Assembly (NCBI GenBank): GCA_951799425.1
Contig: OX637403.1
Span: forward strand, 29,490,811 to 29,554,810
Source of the DNA: Ilex aquifolium
Taxonomy: Eukaryota > Streptophyta > Magnoliopsida > Aquifoliales > Aquifoliaceae
DNA: 64,000 bases
Reading direction: 5' to 3'
The position numbers and the translations under genes were made by a program. Of the stretch, positions 33,375 to 44,659 are shown piece after piece. The notes under the pieces are model-generated. The model was not told the origin of the DNA. It made no database searches and saw nothing but the letters and a program-made list of their open reading frames with translations. Within the stretch, counting starts at the first letter, position 1, and the number at the start of each line of letters is the position of its first letter.

Positions 33375-36160
33375 TACTACTATAAAATGCATGATCAGTC
33401 ATAAAATTTATAATTTTTAAAGGTAAAGTTACAAATTGATTGAGGTTATTCATGAACGATCAGATCCATCTAAGTTCAAGTGCCTAAAGAGCATTATCCT
33501 ATTTCATTCCAATTCTTGTCACCGTTCTCGACAGTTTTGATTTATCAAACGGTATAATTTTATTAATTTGAATATTCTAGTAAAAACTAATGCATTACAA
33601 AGTCCAGTTTTTTTTTTTGAGGGGGAAGGGGAGGGAAAGGGGAAGAGGGATTTGAACCCTTAATCTCAAAAAGACAAAACTTTTATAAAATAAGGAGTAT
33701 CATTAGACCTAAAACCCATTGATCATTACAAAGTCCGGTGCTTGCTCCTTTTAATGCAAAATCATGTTACGGTGGACTTGCCCCATAACGCTCTCACCAC
33801 TTGAGAAACCCATTAAGCAACAAAGTTTGAGTAATAATACTCTACTTTGGACAAAAAAATAGAGCCCAAGTAATATGAATAATAATTATTATAGTACAAC
33901 AATACATCATCTAATTCCTTTTTTTGTCCTATTTCTCTGTTTGTCTAGCATTGTTTTTTCTCAAGTTGGATTTACCAAGGATATTTTGATTCTATTTTTT
34001 TCCAACTAATGAAGATGTAATGTGTAAATTTTTTTTTTTTGATTTTATAAATTAATTCTATTTAATAATTTCATAACTAGTAATTAAGCTTGTCAATCGG
34101 GTGAAACCGATTCGTGTCGCCTCTTAACATGTTTTTATCAAAAAATATATCTCTCATATCTAATTCGCTTATTAATTCGCATCTAATGACTTGTGTCGTA
34201 TAAAGTTCGTGTTTTGTATAAATTATATATAACAAGTATATAAATAAATCATATTTTATATTTTTTTTGATTGGTTATATTCATATTCGATTCGTTTATT
34301 TATCGTATCGTATTATATTGTATACACACGTTTACAAAATAAATGAATTAAAAAAAAATTAAATTCTCTAATTTCATTTCATATTCGTATTGTATTAACG
34401 CTTGTGTACGATACATGCGGGTAACCAAACATCCCAGAGGCCTATATATGTAGTTGCTCTGTACTGGCACTTCTGTCCGAAAACGGCACCTACCGCCCGA
34501 ATGGTATCTTCTGCCAGACACTGCAAAAGCAGGACGCCACCCCTCATGCATCCGGATCTGCGTAGTCCAAATCTGAGAAGACAGTTCAGTGAAATTTGTT
34601 CAAAGATTCTACCAATTCTATCATACCCTATTATTGATCAATTACGATAAAAAATTTGTTAGGTCGACAGAAGAAATTTTAATTTTTTTTGTAAAAATGG
34701 AGAAAGAATACGGAATGGTTATAAATATTTTATTTTTCTACTCGACTCTAACCGCGTGTGTATTAATATTTTTTACACTGTTAATGTGTGCATAAACCAC
34801 AAACTGAAATACTATTAATGTGTTAAATTTTTAACGTTTTAATATTATTGTGTTGATTAATTGGTGCAGGTTATTTAATTGAATTATTAAAATGATCCAA
34901 AAATTAATAATTAAAAAATATTGTTCACCCAGCTTTTTACTCAATTGTTTTGGACAGAATTCGGATAAGAATAGTCCAATTGATTAAGTAAGGTAGGCCA
35001 AGAAAGATCTTTTTATTATTCTGGGAGCAGAAGTCATTTTTTCACAACCATGCTACCACGCCTACCTCTAATTGAGCAATCCTTGTGAATAGCTGAAATC
35101 CTACTGCCAAGCTAGTGGGATCGATCTCTTCTATTATTGTCTTTCCTTTGAATCAACCTACCTTACCCCGGAACAATGCCATTAAGTTTCCCTGGTCCAC
35201 AAAATATCGGATAAGAAGATGAAATATCATAATTCATACAAATAAGGTAGAGTAAACACTCCTAAAACAAAATCATTTTCTGATCATCAGCAGAATTTTC
35301 CACTTCCAGGTAAAGTTTGTTCTTCAATATGGTGTTAATCTACTACGAAATTTGATGTATCTCAACTAAAAGTTTTGAGCAAATAATCAAAATATGTAAG
35401 GGGAATTTGAGAGAAAATCATAGTATTTGATCTCATTGTTAGTTATCAATTTTTTTTAACTTTAGATTGTAAAGTTAGGCTCAGTAATTGTGTACCAGCC
35501 CCTATACTTATTATTGATTCGTAACAGTTGTGTAATATTCCGAAGTCTTGTTTCGTGCACCTATGATGTTCGATGTTATGCCTGTATTGAGATTGGACTC
35601 AAATTAAAAGGATTAAACATTAATTCATACATAAAACAATATAGGAAAATAGAATTGGTGTATGAAGGTTAGTTGACACCATGGAATAAGTAGTGGGTTG
35701 CAAATGATGATAATAAGAACTAAGAAAATATGTTTAAAAAAGGAAAAAGCCTTGCCCTTGTCACGGCACATGTTCTGCCATCAATGCCCCTGTCGGTGGG
35801 CAGCCATAGATGTTTATGCTTTTGAAACTCATTGAACTGCATACACATTTTAAATGATATGAATAGAAGTATATGAATGCATGCTTGAGAGATGTTTAAT
35901 AATATTCAAGCAGAGAGAGAAACCAAATGGGGTAGTAATACTAAGCTGTTGAGATCAAAAACCTTTGTCCAAAGTAAATATTTTGCATGTAGCAATAACA
36001 GTTCAAGACAATTAAGATGATAGAAAGTATCTGAATGGAGGTTATAGGTACTACTAGGCCATTAAGAAATGCTTATTTGTGAATAATATTTCCAAGGATG
36101 CACAAATCAAAAGTAGTGTAGACAGTGAAAAAGACTTCTATAAACAAACATGGCCTTTTT
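33375..36160. other. Intergenic, no supported gene
   Basis: AT-rich. A tRNA-like box B (GATTTGAACCCTTAATCTC) beside a T-run and G-rich stretch at 33609-33700 suggests an old SINE fragment. The short plus-strand ORF at 34402 and others here show no family features. Two less AT-rich stretches (35030-35200 and 35745-35830) could be decayed exons or transposon pieces but gave no readable protein. Confidence 0.4.
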
Positions 36161-36170
36161 TGTGGGAAAT

Positions 36171-36386
36171 TTTTTTTTTCAACGGTTAGGGGTGTTCAGG
36201 CCAATTTACACGCATTTCTACTAGTTCTTTCTCTGGTCTAGTCAAAGACAGGTTATTTACACTGAGATTAAAAGATTCATCAGAGATAAATCTCTCATAA
36301 TCTGGTCCTAAGGGTTGTCAAGATTCGAACTCAGAATGTCTAAATTTACAACACATCTTTGTTATCACTTAAACTATCCTTGAAGT
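36171..36386 (-). mobile_element. tRNA-derived SINE with poly(A) tail
   Basis: On the minus strand: a box A-like TAGTTTAAGTGATAACAAAG (36376-36357), a box B GAGTTCGAATC (36332-36322), a body including GAGAGATTTATCTCTGATGA and GACCAGAGAAAGAAC, an end CTGAACACCCCTAACCGTTG, and an A-run (36180-36171). Flanking TTGTGGGAAA (left) and TTGTGAAAAG (right) match at 7 of 10 positions and may be the aged duplication. This structure matches Au-type plant SINEs as I recall them. Confidence 0.6.
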
Positions 36387-37254
36387 TGTGAAAAGAGGGT
36401 TTGTACATAGCGTTTTTTCACTTGTTTTTTATGGTGTTATGATGTGCTAGTATTCTGGCGATGAGTGTTGGTGTGTGCCTTGGTAAGCAGTTTGTTGAAT
36501 AGAATACAAGTCAAGTAGTAGATGAAAAGAGAAAATGTGAGTGTTACTACATACTACCAAAAAACAATAAGGTGTAGTGACTAAATGAATTTATTACTGT
36601 AATGGGTAAGGTTTATGTTGTGATTCGTGTTTGTGATGAACAATCAATAAAACAAAAAGAACACAAAAATTTACGTGGTTTGATAACTTGTCTACATCCA
36701 CGATTCTAGAGCGACTGCCTTTTTTTATTTTACACTGAATTAAGGTTACAACTTAACTTATATGTTACAACCATAATTAGGCATTCCAAAGGAACGTGCT
36801 ATTCCATACCATGGGAGTTACACGCCCCCCCCCCCCCCCCCCCCCACCCCTCGGCCTATCTTCAACCCAGTAGTAATTCGGATCTGTTAGATGGCCGGTT
36901 GTTTTATCTTACATTCCCACAATTGGCTCATTATCCCCTTGAGCTTAGTATAATTTTTTATACTCTGAATATGAGTCATCTATTCCAAAAGTTTGCATCT
37001 TACATTTCCCTCTTTATCAACTCATAGACTCATAGTTATGCTTTATTAATTTCTATTTACTATTTTGCCACATTCCTATGGCTATGAATATATAGTTAAA
37101 TTCTTTAAAAGCATAATTTACAATTATGAAAGTGCAACATTATTTTGATCTAATTTATTAACAGTCTCTCGATTGTGTGCGCCTTTTGGTGAAGGGATGC
37201 TTGTCACCTACTCCTCTTTAAGTTCCCACTCCCTATATGGTACTTCTTCGAGCG
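36387..37254. other. Upstream region of ZAT-like gene 2
   Basis: AT-rich intergenic sequence with a C-run at 36825-36845. No ORF. The promoter-proximal end is described separately. Confidence 0.4.
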
Positions 37255-37264
37255 TATATAGAGA
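37255..37264 (+). promoter_or_regulatory. TATA box candidate for ZAT-like gene 2
   Basis: TATATAGAGA about 100 bp upstream of the ATG, followed by a (GA)n tract at 37297-37311 typical of plant 5' leaders. Confidence 0.45.
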
Positions 37265-37355
37265 AACCGAGACAAAGTCTGTCTGTTTTTGTGTGGAGAG
37301 AGAGAGAGAGAACTCAAAAGCTTTGATCTTAGCTTGTTTTGTTGTGTGGTGAGCC

Positions 37356-38264
37356 ATGGATAGACACAGGTGTAAGCTCTGTTCTAAGAGTTTCACTAGT
37401 GGTAAAGCTTTGGGTGGTCACATGAGGACTCATCTTGCCACCTTACCAATTCCTTCCAAGACGCCACCACCACCACCACAACTCGGTGACATTAGTGAGT
37501 CAACTTCATCTCCATCTTCCTCTTCTTCAGAATATAAAGAAGAAGATGAGAGAGAAAGTGAAGAAAAAGTGTTGGTTTATGTGTTAAGAGAAAACCCAAA
37601 GAAGAGCTTCAGGGTGGTAGATCCTGAGTTCTTGGATGGATGGGTTGTTAAAGAAACAAAAAGTGAGACCGAGTCAAAAAGAAACCCAACTCGGAGGAGA
37701 TCCAAGCGGACTCAGAAAATGGGTGTTGCAGAAGCAGAGAATCAAGAACTGAAGAAGCCAAAGATACGAAAACACACTTCAACCGAGTCAATAACCGAGT
37801 TAGAACCAGTGAGTTCAATGTCTGAAACGTCCCCTGAAGAAGATGTTGCTTTGTGTCTCATGATGCTTTCAAGAGATGTTTGGAGTTCTGATGATTCAGA
37901 GTCAGAGGAGTTGGAACTGAGTCACAGGACGAGTCAGAGGAAGATCAAGAACTGCTTTGAAGACCATGAAGCTGGTGAGACATCAGAACAACCAGTAATT
38001 ATTGGTTCTAAGAATGTGGGTAAGAAACTGCATGAATGCCCATTCTGTGGCAAAGTATTTGGGTCGGGTCAAGCTCTTGGTGGGCACAAAAGGTCACACT
38101 TTTTGGGTTCATCACCAACTGCTTCAAGCTCTGCTAAACTTGGTGAGAGTTTGGCAGATGCAAAGTCTGCTAAATTTGGGTATGGTTTGATAGATCTTAA
38201 CTTGCCACCTTCAATGCAAGATGATGAAGACTTTTGCCAAGCTAGAGGTCTCTACTGTCTCTGA
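37356..38264 (+). CDS. C2H2 zinc-finger protein, ZAT1/4/9-like, middle finger lost
   Basis: An intronless frame of 302 residues. Finger 1 is at the extreme N-terminus (C6/C9/H22/H26, with KALGGH) as in ZAT1/4/9-type proteins; the C-terminal finger uses C228/C231/H244/H248 with QALGGH. An EAR motif, DLNLPP, lies at 280-285. Ser/Glu-rich acidic linkers and the conserved ALCLMMLSRDVW block (here VALCLMMLSRDVW) are present. Family members normally have a third finger between this block and the last finger; here only its tail-like trace, HRTSQRKIKNCF (190-201), remains, with no Cys pair. The expected role is nuclear transcriptional repression. Loss of a finger should change DNA-target choice. It is distinct from the three-finger paralogue at 20325. 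Confidence 0.9.
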   Translation: MDRHRCKLCSKSFTSGKALGGHMRTHLATLPIPSKTPPPPPQLGDISESTSSPSSSSSEYKEEDERESEEKVLVYVLRENPKKSFRVVDPEFLDGWVVKETKSETESKRNPTRRRSKRTQKMGVAEAENQELKKPKIRKHTSTESITELEPVSSMSETSPEEDVALCLMMLSRDVWSSDDSESEELELSHRTSQRKIKNCFEDHEAGETSEQPVIIGSKNVGKKLHECPFCGKVFGSGQALGGHKRSHFLGSSPTASSSAKLGESLADAKSAKFGYGLIDLNLPPSMQDDEDFCQARGLYCL

Positions 38265-38324
38265 TGCTGAATTTATCAATTCCATCAAACATTGAGGATA
38301 TGGCTTAGGCGTATTACTAAGGTG

Positions 38325-38428
38325 TCATTTGGGTTTTACAGGTTTAAGTAGCGAAAACACGCTATTGACACATGTTTCATTTGGGTTTTACGGGTCTAAG
38401 TAGCAAAAACACGCTATTGGCACATGAG
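38325..38428 (+). repeat. Two 52-bp tandem units in 3' flank of ZAT-like gene 2
   Basis: TCATTTGGGTTTTAC, a GTAGC(G/A)AAAACACGCTATTG block and (G/A)CACATG occur twice, offset by 52 bp, about 60 bp after the stop codon. They are probably inside the 3' untranslated region. Confidence 0.7.
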
Positions 38429-39250
38429 CGAAGATCGTATACATTCGATTCTCCTCAAATCTATTGTAAGGGGAATTTCGTGCACTGTAATTTATCTAAA
38501 TGTGCCACCATTCTAGACAATATTGAATTGATAGGTTAGACTTGAAGTTGTTACTTTTTCTTCCAACTTATTCCTGGCAGTTATTAAAGAGCTACAATAG
38601 GTTGTTTAGGGCAGTGTCTTGAAAGGGGTGTCTTTCATTTATAGGATTTCTGTAAATTTGTTGGGAAAGATCAATGCCAAGCAGCTTTTGTGATTTTCTT
38701 TCTTTAATTGGCGGTTGTAACAACGCATGGTATTGATCCCGACATGGATGACTTATCTTTGATCGAATTAGGAGAAAATTAGCCGAGAAACACATAAGTT
38801 AACTTAGACACCCTTAACTGTTAAATCTTAAAAAAGAAAAAAAAAAAAAAAAAAAGGGTCATAAAAAGGTAGCTATATATGCTGTTAGCTGCTCTAAAAA
38901 CTGATACATTGGGGCACACCTACTTAGTGTAGGTAACAGATGAGAAGAACTAGTTCCAAGTTCACTTTCTTTTGCACTCCTTTGTCCTTTAACCCAGTAC
39001 CAAAGTGTTGAATTCTATCAGCTAGTTTTGTATCTGTTTTCCAGCTGTTTGTTCTTTGTGATCTGTTCTCTGTTTCTTTTCTTTTTTAAAAGCTCCTACT
39101 AAATTCATATCTTTTGTTCTTTCATGATTGCCATTGTGGTTTTGTCTAGTTAGGTATGTAGAGTTAAATTGTCAAACTATGGTACCAAAAAATAAAATTT
39201 TAATATCACATCTTTACTTTTTATTCAATAAAACGTGATATATATATTAA
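38429..39250. other. 3' flank and intergenic DNA
   Basis: AT-rich, with an A-run at 38834-38855. No ORF or repeat boundary is supported. Confidence 0.4.
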
Positions 39251-39251
39251 G

Positions 39252-39570
39252 GGGAACTCGTGTCTGAAGGTACGGTGCAACGTAAATGATAAGTAATGAA
39301 TTTGGGGGAGAAAATTCAATGTGAATAGTTTTAAGAGAGATGTTGGTGATCATTTAATGAGTCTATTTGAAACCATCAGATGAACTTATTGATATTAGGG
39401 ATAACTCGTGTCTGAAGACACGGTGCAACGTAAGTAAGAAATAATGAATTTGAAGGGGGGGAAATTCAATGTAAATGGTTTTGAGAGGGATGTTGGTGGT
39501 CGTTTGATAAGTCTATTTGAAACTATCAAATAAATTTATTGAAATATATCCTATTTTATATTATAAATAT
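39252..39570 (-). mobile_element. Helitron-family terminal fragments in tandem
   Basis: Two tandem units of about 150 bp (39257-39405 and 39407-39560) each carry CTCGTGTCTGAAG, ACGGTGCAACGTAA and a GTCTATTTGAAACCATCA-like block. On the minus strand the right edge (TATAATATAAAATAGGATAT) resembles the 5' end of the element at 28589. The hairpin CGTGTC-TTCA-GACACG matches the 3' hairpin at 33352. It looks like a short, internally duplicated relative of that family. Confidence 0.45.
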
Positions 39571-40146
39571 ATATATGAAGAGAGAATCTGGAGGAAAGAA
39601 ACAAAGACCCTTAAACATCGGTATAAAGGAATGGTTCATAAGAAAAGGTTCATAATCCCCCCCATGCTTTTGTATTCAAAGCTTTTGGGACAATCATCAC
39701 TGACGACCATCGAGAGGTTGGTCCAGGTAAAAATTCAAATTATTTTGCTCAATTTTTATGTTCGAGTTTCTATAGTTATAGCAATTCTGTAGGGCTAAAC
39801 CCATTCTTCTATAACCAGAGCACACGGTGAGATTTTAATTTTGACACCGACCTAGGTGTGGTGGGAGTTTCCTATAAATGACTACGTGTTACTGGGGAAC
39901 AATATTCCCTCAGGTAAATGGAGTGACTTATTTATATACTCATTTTATGTAAAAAAAAAATATCACCGTTGTAATGTCTCTTTTATATTCTCTCTCTGCT
40001 ATCAGATAACCAATACTAAAATTAAACTAGATAATTATTAAATTAAGTAGTTATTGCCCTCTAAAAATTGTAGTATTATAATTTAGCGTGTTCGCTCATC
40101 CAATAAAAAGGAGACCAACTTTTTCTTTTGGATTACAGAGAATTAA

Positions 40147-40332
40147 CAGGGACGAGCTGTAAATTTAGATGTCTTAAGTTTAAATTTTGGTCATGTCTTG
40201 AGGTTAGGCCATGAGAGATTTATCCCTCATAAATACTCTAATTTCAACATGGATGGCATACTTTTAACCGAACCAGGATCAAGGAGCTCGTAAGCTAAAC
40301 TGAACACTTTGAATAAAAAAAAAAAAAAGATA
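40147..40332 (+). mobile_element. SINE with perfect 12-bp TSD and poly(A) tail
   Basis: ACAGAGAATTAA occurs at 40135-40146 and again at 40333-40344. Between them is a 186-bp element that shares GAGAGATTTATC with the minus-strand SINE at 36171-36386, includes a decayed box-B region (near 40180) and ends with an A-run (40315-40328). The front is diverged or shortened. Target duplication plus tail is diagnostic of LINE-dependent retroposition. Confidence 0.75.
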
Positions 40333-40344
40333 ACAGAGAATTAA

Positions 40345-41570
40345 ATGAACTTTTTTGCTCTCAGCAACTATAATGTTAAATGTAGTGTATTGCTGAAGTC
40401 TTTCATCCAAACTATTTCGAGGTTCAACGAAGTAATTTTAATTTGTCCAGCCAAACATAGATTTGTTATTCTTAGCAATCAATAGAGTAATTGAAGAATT
40501 GTGACATTGTATTATCTATGATAATCAAGAGATTAGAGTTTCAGTGTTATTTTGAAATTCCATCTATTCACATTCACTATAGTAATGTTTCACTTAAATA
40601 AGATATCCTATTTCCTCAGCTTCCCACCTTCTATACAAATAGTGAGGTTAACCTACCATCTTGCCTTTGTCCCATCTATGAAATTAGAGAGAAAAATGCC
40701 AAGGGACCAGACATATCTAGCTTGGCCTATTACCCCTAGGCACATGGACCATGAAGGATAGACATACAACACCATTATGTGAAAGTAATATGGGTTTAAA
40801 ATTTACTTTCACCAAAGTTTTACCCCATTATCAAAAAATAATTTTATTTAAAATTATGATTCAATTCCATCGAAATACAAATTAACTCAATAGGAATGGT
40901 TTTGGGAAGCAAAATATTTATTAAAACCCATCATTTAATTAGAAACATTCTTTCGTTGATTGAATAGATAACTAAACATATACAAAAAATTTAACACTTA
41001 TCTTGTGACATATTCACGCAATTTAATTATGGTATTGAATTAATTAAAGTATCTAAACGACAACAATATTTCTTGGTAGTCCCAAAAAGTAAAATGGTGA
41101 TGGATGATGACGGTGAATACCAACGGTGGAAGATGGATTTCAGCAGTGGAGTCTTGCACCCGGGGGGGGGGGGGGGGAGGAGGGGGAGAAATGGCGTGGT
41201 CGCCATTATTGCTACCATCAGTGTTTTCAGGCTATTTTGGGTGGGAGTGTTTTCTAATATTAGGGTTATTGATAGTGAGGACAATAACTTTTTTTTTTGA
41301 GAATATTTTGTTTTCTCATTTATGCCCAATTTTTTGAAAATGCAAATGACAAAATTGCCCGTCATTACTCTCATGTGCCAATCACATGACATTTTTTCGT
41401 CATTTTTTTTAGACGTTATTAGTGCGAAGGACTACATTAGTTGAATGTGTGAACATTGATGATCAAATTGACGAAACTAAAACTTTGAGAACTAAGGTGC
41501 TACTAGTATTAAACCTCAAGGACTATTTATGTAAATTACCTTATAATCTATTTATCTATCTATATTTATA
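40345..41570. other. Intergenic DNA
   Basis: AT-rich, with a G-run at 41161-41177. The overlapping ORFs around 41027-41390 on both strands run through this tract and are not credible genes. Confidence 0.4.
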
Positions 41571-43656
41571 TCTATATCTATATTACTTATAAATGTCATC
41601 TGTAAAATACTTTTGATTTCCTAATAAAGTCATTGATACCCATATATTCCTTTCATCTATATTTCCTATATTTATTTGATTTCTAAGTTCGTTTGGACTC
41701 GTTTATTAACTGTATTTGATTTCTAAATTATTTATTACTTTCATACATTTTTTATTTCCTATACTTATTTAACTTTTAAGTTCTTTTGGACTATTTTATT
41801 AATAATATTTGACTTCTAAATTCTTTTATACTCATTTATTTATAAATGTCAATATTTGTAAAAAAAATTAATTTTCTATTTTGTCCCTAATTATTATTAT
41901 AAAGTCATTGATACCCACATGTTACTTTCATCTAATTTTTATTTCATCTATTTATTTAACTTCTAAGTTCTTTTGAACTCTTTTTATTAATTGTGATAAG
42001 GATGGAATTCCGGGCATGGGCCGCCATGGCATCGGAGCTCAATATATCCTGAGAACCCAGAAGGTGGGGTTGTTAGCCCAAAGGAAGTGCCTCCAATCAA
42101 CTCACACCGAAAGCAGAAAGGGCCAAGGGACCAAGGCCCAAAGGGTTCGAAGGACCAATAGTCCAGTCCCGGTCCAAATCCACGCCCTTGTCCTGGAATG
42201 AATCCCGTTGCGCCACGTGTCCCAGGGACAAGGGGACCATCTCTGAAACCTCAGACAGTTACACTCTGCAGAAGGTGGTGCGTAGCAAACCAGGGAGTCG
42301 TGGGCACAGAAGCGCCGGCAGACAGGAGTGTTTGCAGGGCAAGGACGAAAGGTCCCCATAAGATCAGAGAAAAATGTAGAAGATATGGCCAGAAACCTTA
42401 GGAGGACAAACAGTATAAATAGAACAATGGAGGTGGGATAAAAGGATCTTCATCTTCTTCCCCATTGCATTCCCTATCCACAGATACTAGCCAGAATAAG
42501 GCATAGATACTTTGTAAAGGCCCAGCGCCAAAAACTCACCTATTATTCATCTGAGATCAATACACTGCATCAAGGAGCAGGAGTCTCCGTTATAATGGAC
42601 GTAGTCTTAGTCAATCGGCTAGGGTGAACCACTTATATTTTGTGTCTTCAATCTTCTATACGCTAATTTCTTCAAACCAACTCATAGAACCCGTCTATCT
42701 TTCGCAGGCTGGGCTTGGGCCGTTATTTCCGAGACCCCATCAAATTGTATTTGACTTCTAAATTCTTTATTACTTCATCCAATTTTTATTCCCTTCTAAG
42801 TTTTTTTGGACTATTTTATTAATAATATTTGACTTCTAAATTCTTTTATACTCATTTATTTATAAATGTCAATATCTGTAAAAAAAATTGATTTCCTATT
42901 TTGTCCCGAATTATTATTATAGAGTCATTGATACCCACATATTATTTTCGTCTAATTTTTATTTCCTATATTTATTTGACTTCTAAGTTCTTTTGAACTA
43001 TTTTATTAACTGTATTTGACTTCTAAATTTTTTGTTACTTTTATCTAATTTTTATTTATTATATTTATTTAAATTCTAAGTTCTTTTGGACTATTTTATT
43101 AATACTATTTGATTTCTAAATTCTTTTATACTAATTTATTAGTAATACAATTGCATACGATTTTTTATATATATCTCTATATTTATATGAAGAAATAAAG
43201 TCCAATCTACATTCTATTACTATATACATGTAATTGTTAGATTTGATTCTATAACCAAATATATGTCATATTTAATTTGTTGATATGCAAAAATATTATA
43301 TTATTAGAATACAAACAATAGTATTACAATTTAATCAATTGTTTTTGACAAAAATATAATAAATTTATAATATAATTAGATGTGTAAATATTCAGTAATT
43401 ACAATCTTATAATGAAATTTCATTGTAAACAAAAGAGGAACTATCTAACGGGTCAGAGAGATATTTAAACAAATGACAAATTAAATATTAAAAGAGTGGT
43501 AGAATACATCAATAATTAGGTTTAACAATAATTAAAATAAAAAATAATTATTTCACACAATTTGTTATTCAATTTAATTACATATTTAATTTAAATTTTT
43601 TATTAAAAAAATATTATTTAAATATATTCAGTGCAATGCACATCGTGCATTACTAG
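41571..43656 (+). mobile_element. Helitron with internal tandem repeats and nested solo LTR
   Basis: Starts A|TCTATATCTATATTACTTAT at 41571 and ends at 43656 in TTACTAG|T. Directly before the end lies a 7-bp stem hairpin, AATGCAC-ATC-GTGCATT (43636-43652). The left 1.5 kb (without the LTR) consists of about three tandem units of 253-266 bp, anchored at TATAAATGTCA (41588, 41841, 42861) and TTTGACTTCTAA. It has no RepHel ORF and is non-autonomous. Excluding the nested LTR and duplication it is about 1.33 kb. Confidence 0.55.
41994..42742 (+). mobile_element. Solo LTR, 749 bp, perfect 5-bp TSD
   Basis: AATTG at 41989-41993 is repeated at 42743-42747. The element between starts TGATAAGG and ends CCCATCA, so it has TG...CA ends within a 4-bp inverted repeat TGAT/ATCA. 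A TATA box (GTATAAATAGAAC near 42412) fits U3-R organisation on the plus strand. It is much less AT-rich than its surroundings. There is no internal domain, so it is a solo LTR left by recombination. The overlapping ORFs here (42016, 42102, 42198) are not genes. Confidence 0.8.
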
Positions 43657-44550
43657 TACTACTAATAAAAATATCTTAAAATTAATTTTTTTTAAATTCT
43701 ATTTTACCCTTATAAAGGATTGCAAAGACTACTCTATCATTTCACAATTAAAATTTTAAATTATCATCATATCCTTATGTCTTGAAATCTCCAAATTATT
43801 TATAACATCTCTTTTAATTATTTAATTAATTTTTATAAAAAAAATTATTTAATTATATTACCCTTAAAAAAATATGCATCATTATATTTTTAATAAAGTG
43901 TTCAAAAACTCTATCAATCTAATATTACTCATCTCATATGCAAAGATAATAATATGTTTACATATATGTATTTTCTTTTTTTATCGACAAGTTTAACCTT
44001 TTCATTTTTAAGATAAAAAATAATCGCATATATAATTTTTTAAAATTAATTTATGTTATATAAATATAATTCTTTAGTCACAATAAACTTTCTAAGTTGT
44101 ATAAGATTTTACGTAAAAATAGATATTATAGTGTATTTTTAAGTAAAATTTAATTTTTTTAGAATTTTAATATGATTGATAATATATATATTATAGAATA
44201 ATATATTAAATCTTATCCCAATTGACTTAATTAATTCTTAATTACAGTAAAATTTTAATGTGATTTTTATATTGACAAAAATTATTCATGTTCTATTGTT
44301 AGTAAACCTTTATTCAAGTAAGACAAAATTTTATTACCAGAAACCGGCAAAAAAAGGAAAAAAAAAAGAAAAAAAGAAAAAGCAGCATTATTAAAGTCTA
44401 CAATACCAGGTAAATTCTGGTATCTATTGGGTTAATCTCAAATTAAAACATACTAATTAGCCAAAAATAAATAAATAAATAAAATTGAAACAAACCAAGC
44501 TTTTGATGGTTTGTTGAAAGAAAGCTCAGGTGGGAAATCGAGGGCTTGTC
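43657..44550. other. Very AT-rich intergenic DNA upstream of SEC16
   Basis: Nothing recognisable apart from A-rich tracts (44344-44383). A CT-rich stretch at 44556-44600 probably belongs to the SEC16 leader or core promoter. Confidence 0.4.
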
Positions 44551-44647
44551 TTCGCTAACACTCTCTCTGTCTCTCTCTTCGTCCCTCCTTCTCTCTCTAT
44601 ATCCAGATATATTTTGTCTGTATTTGACTCGCTCTCCAATTTTTGAC

Positions 44648-44659
44648 ATGGATCTGTAA
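44648..44659 (+). promoter_or_regulatory. Upstream mini-ORF at SEC16 leader-intron donor
   Basis: ATG GAT CTG TAA lies in the probable 5' leader. The likely donor GTAAGT of a leader intron begins at 44656, inside this mini-ORF, so splicing would remove its stop codon. The acceptor is probably one of the AGs just before 45003 (44973 or 44992). If spliced, the upstream ATG would read into the second exon; its frame relative to the main start depends on the acceptor used. Confidence 0.3.

Noticed and set aside
41027-41392. ORFs across the G-run at 41161
   Set aside because: Proline- or glycine-run artefacts; length depends on an unreliable homopolymer.
42016-42401. ORFs within the solo LTR
   Set aside because: Three overlapping frames on both strands with no motif; explained by the higher GC of the LTR.
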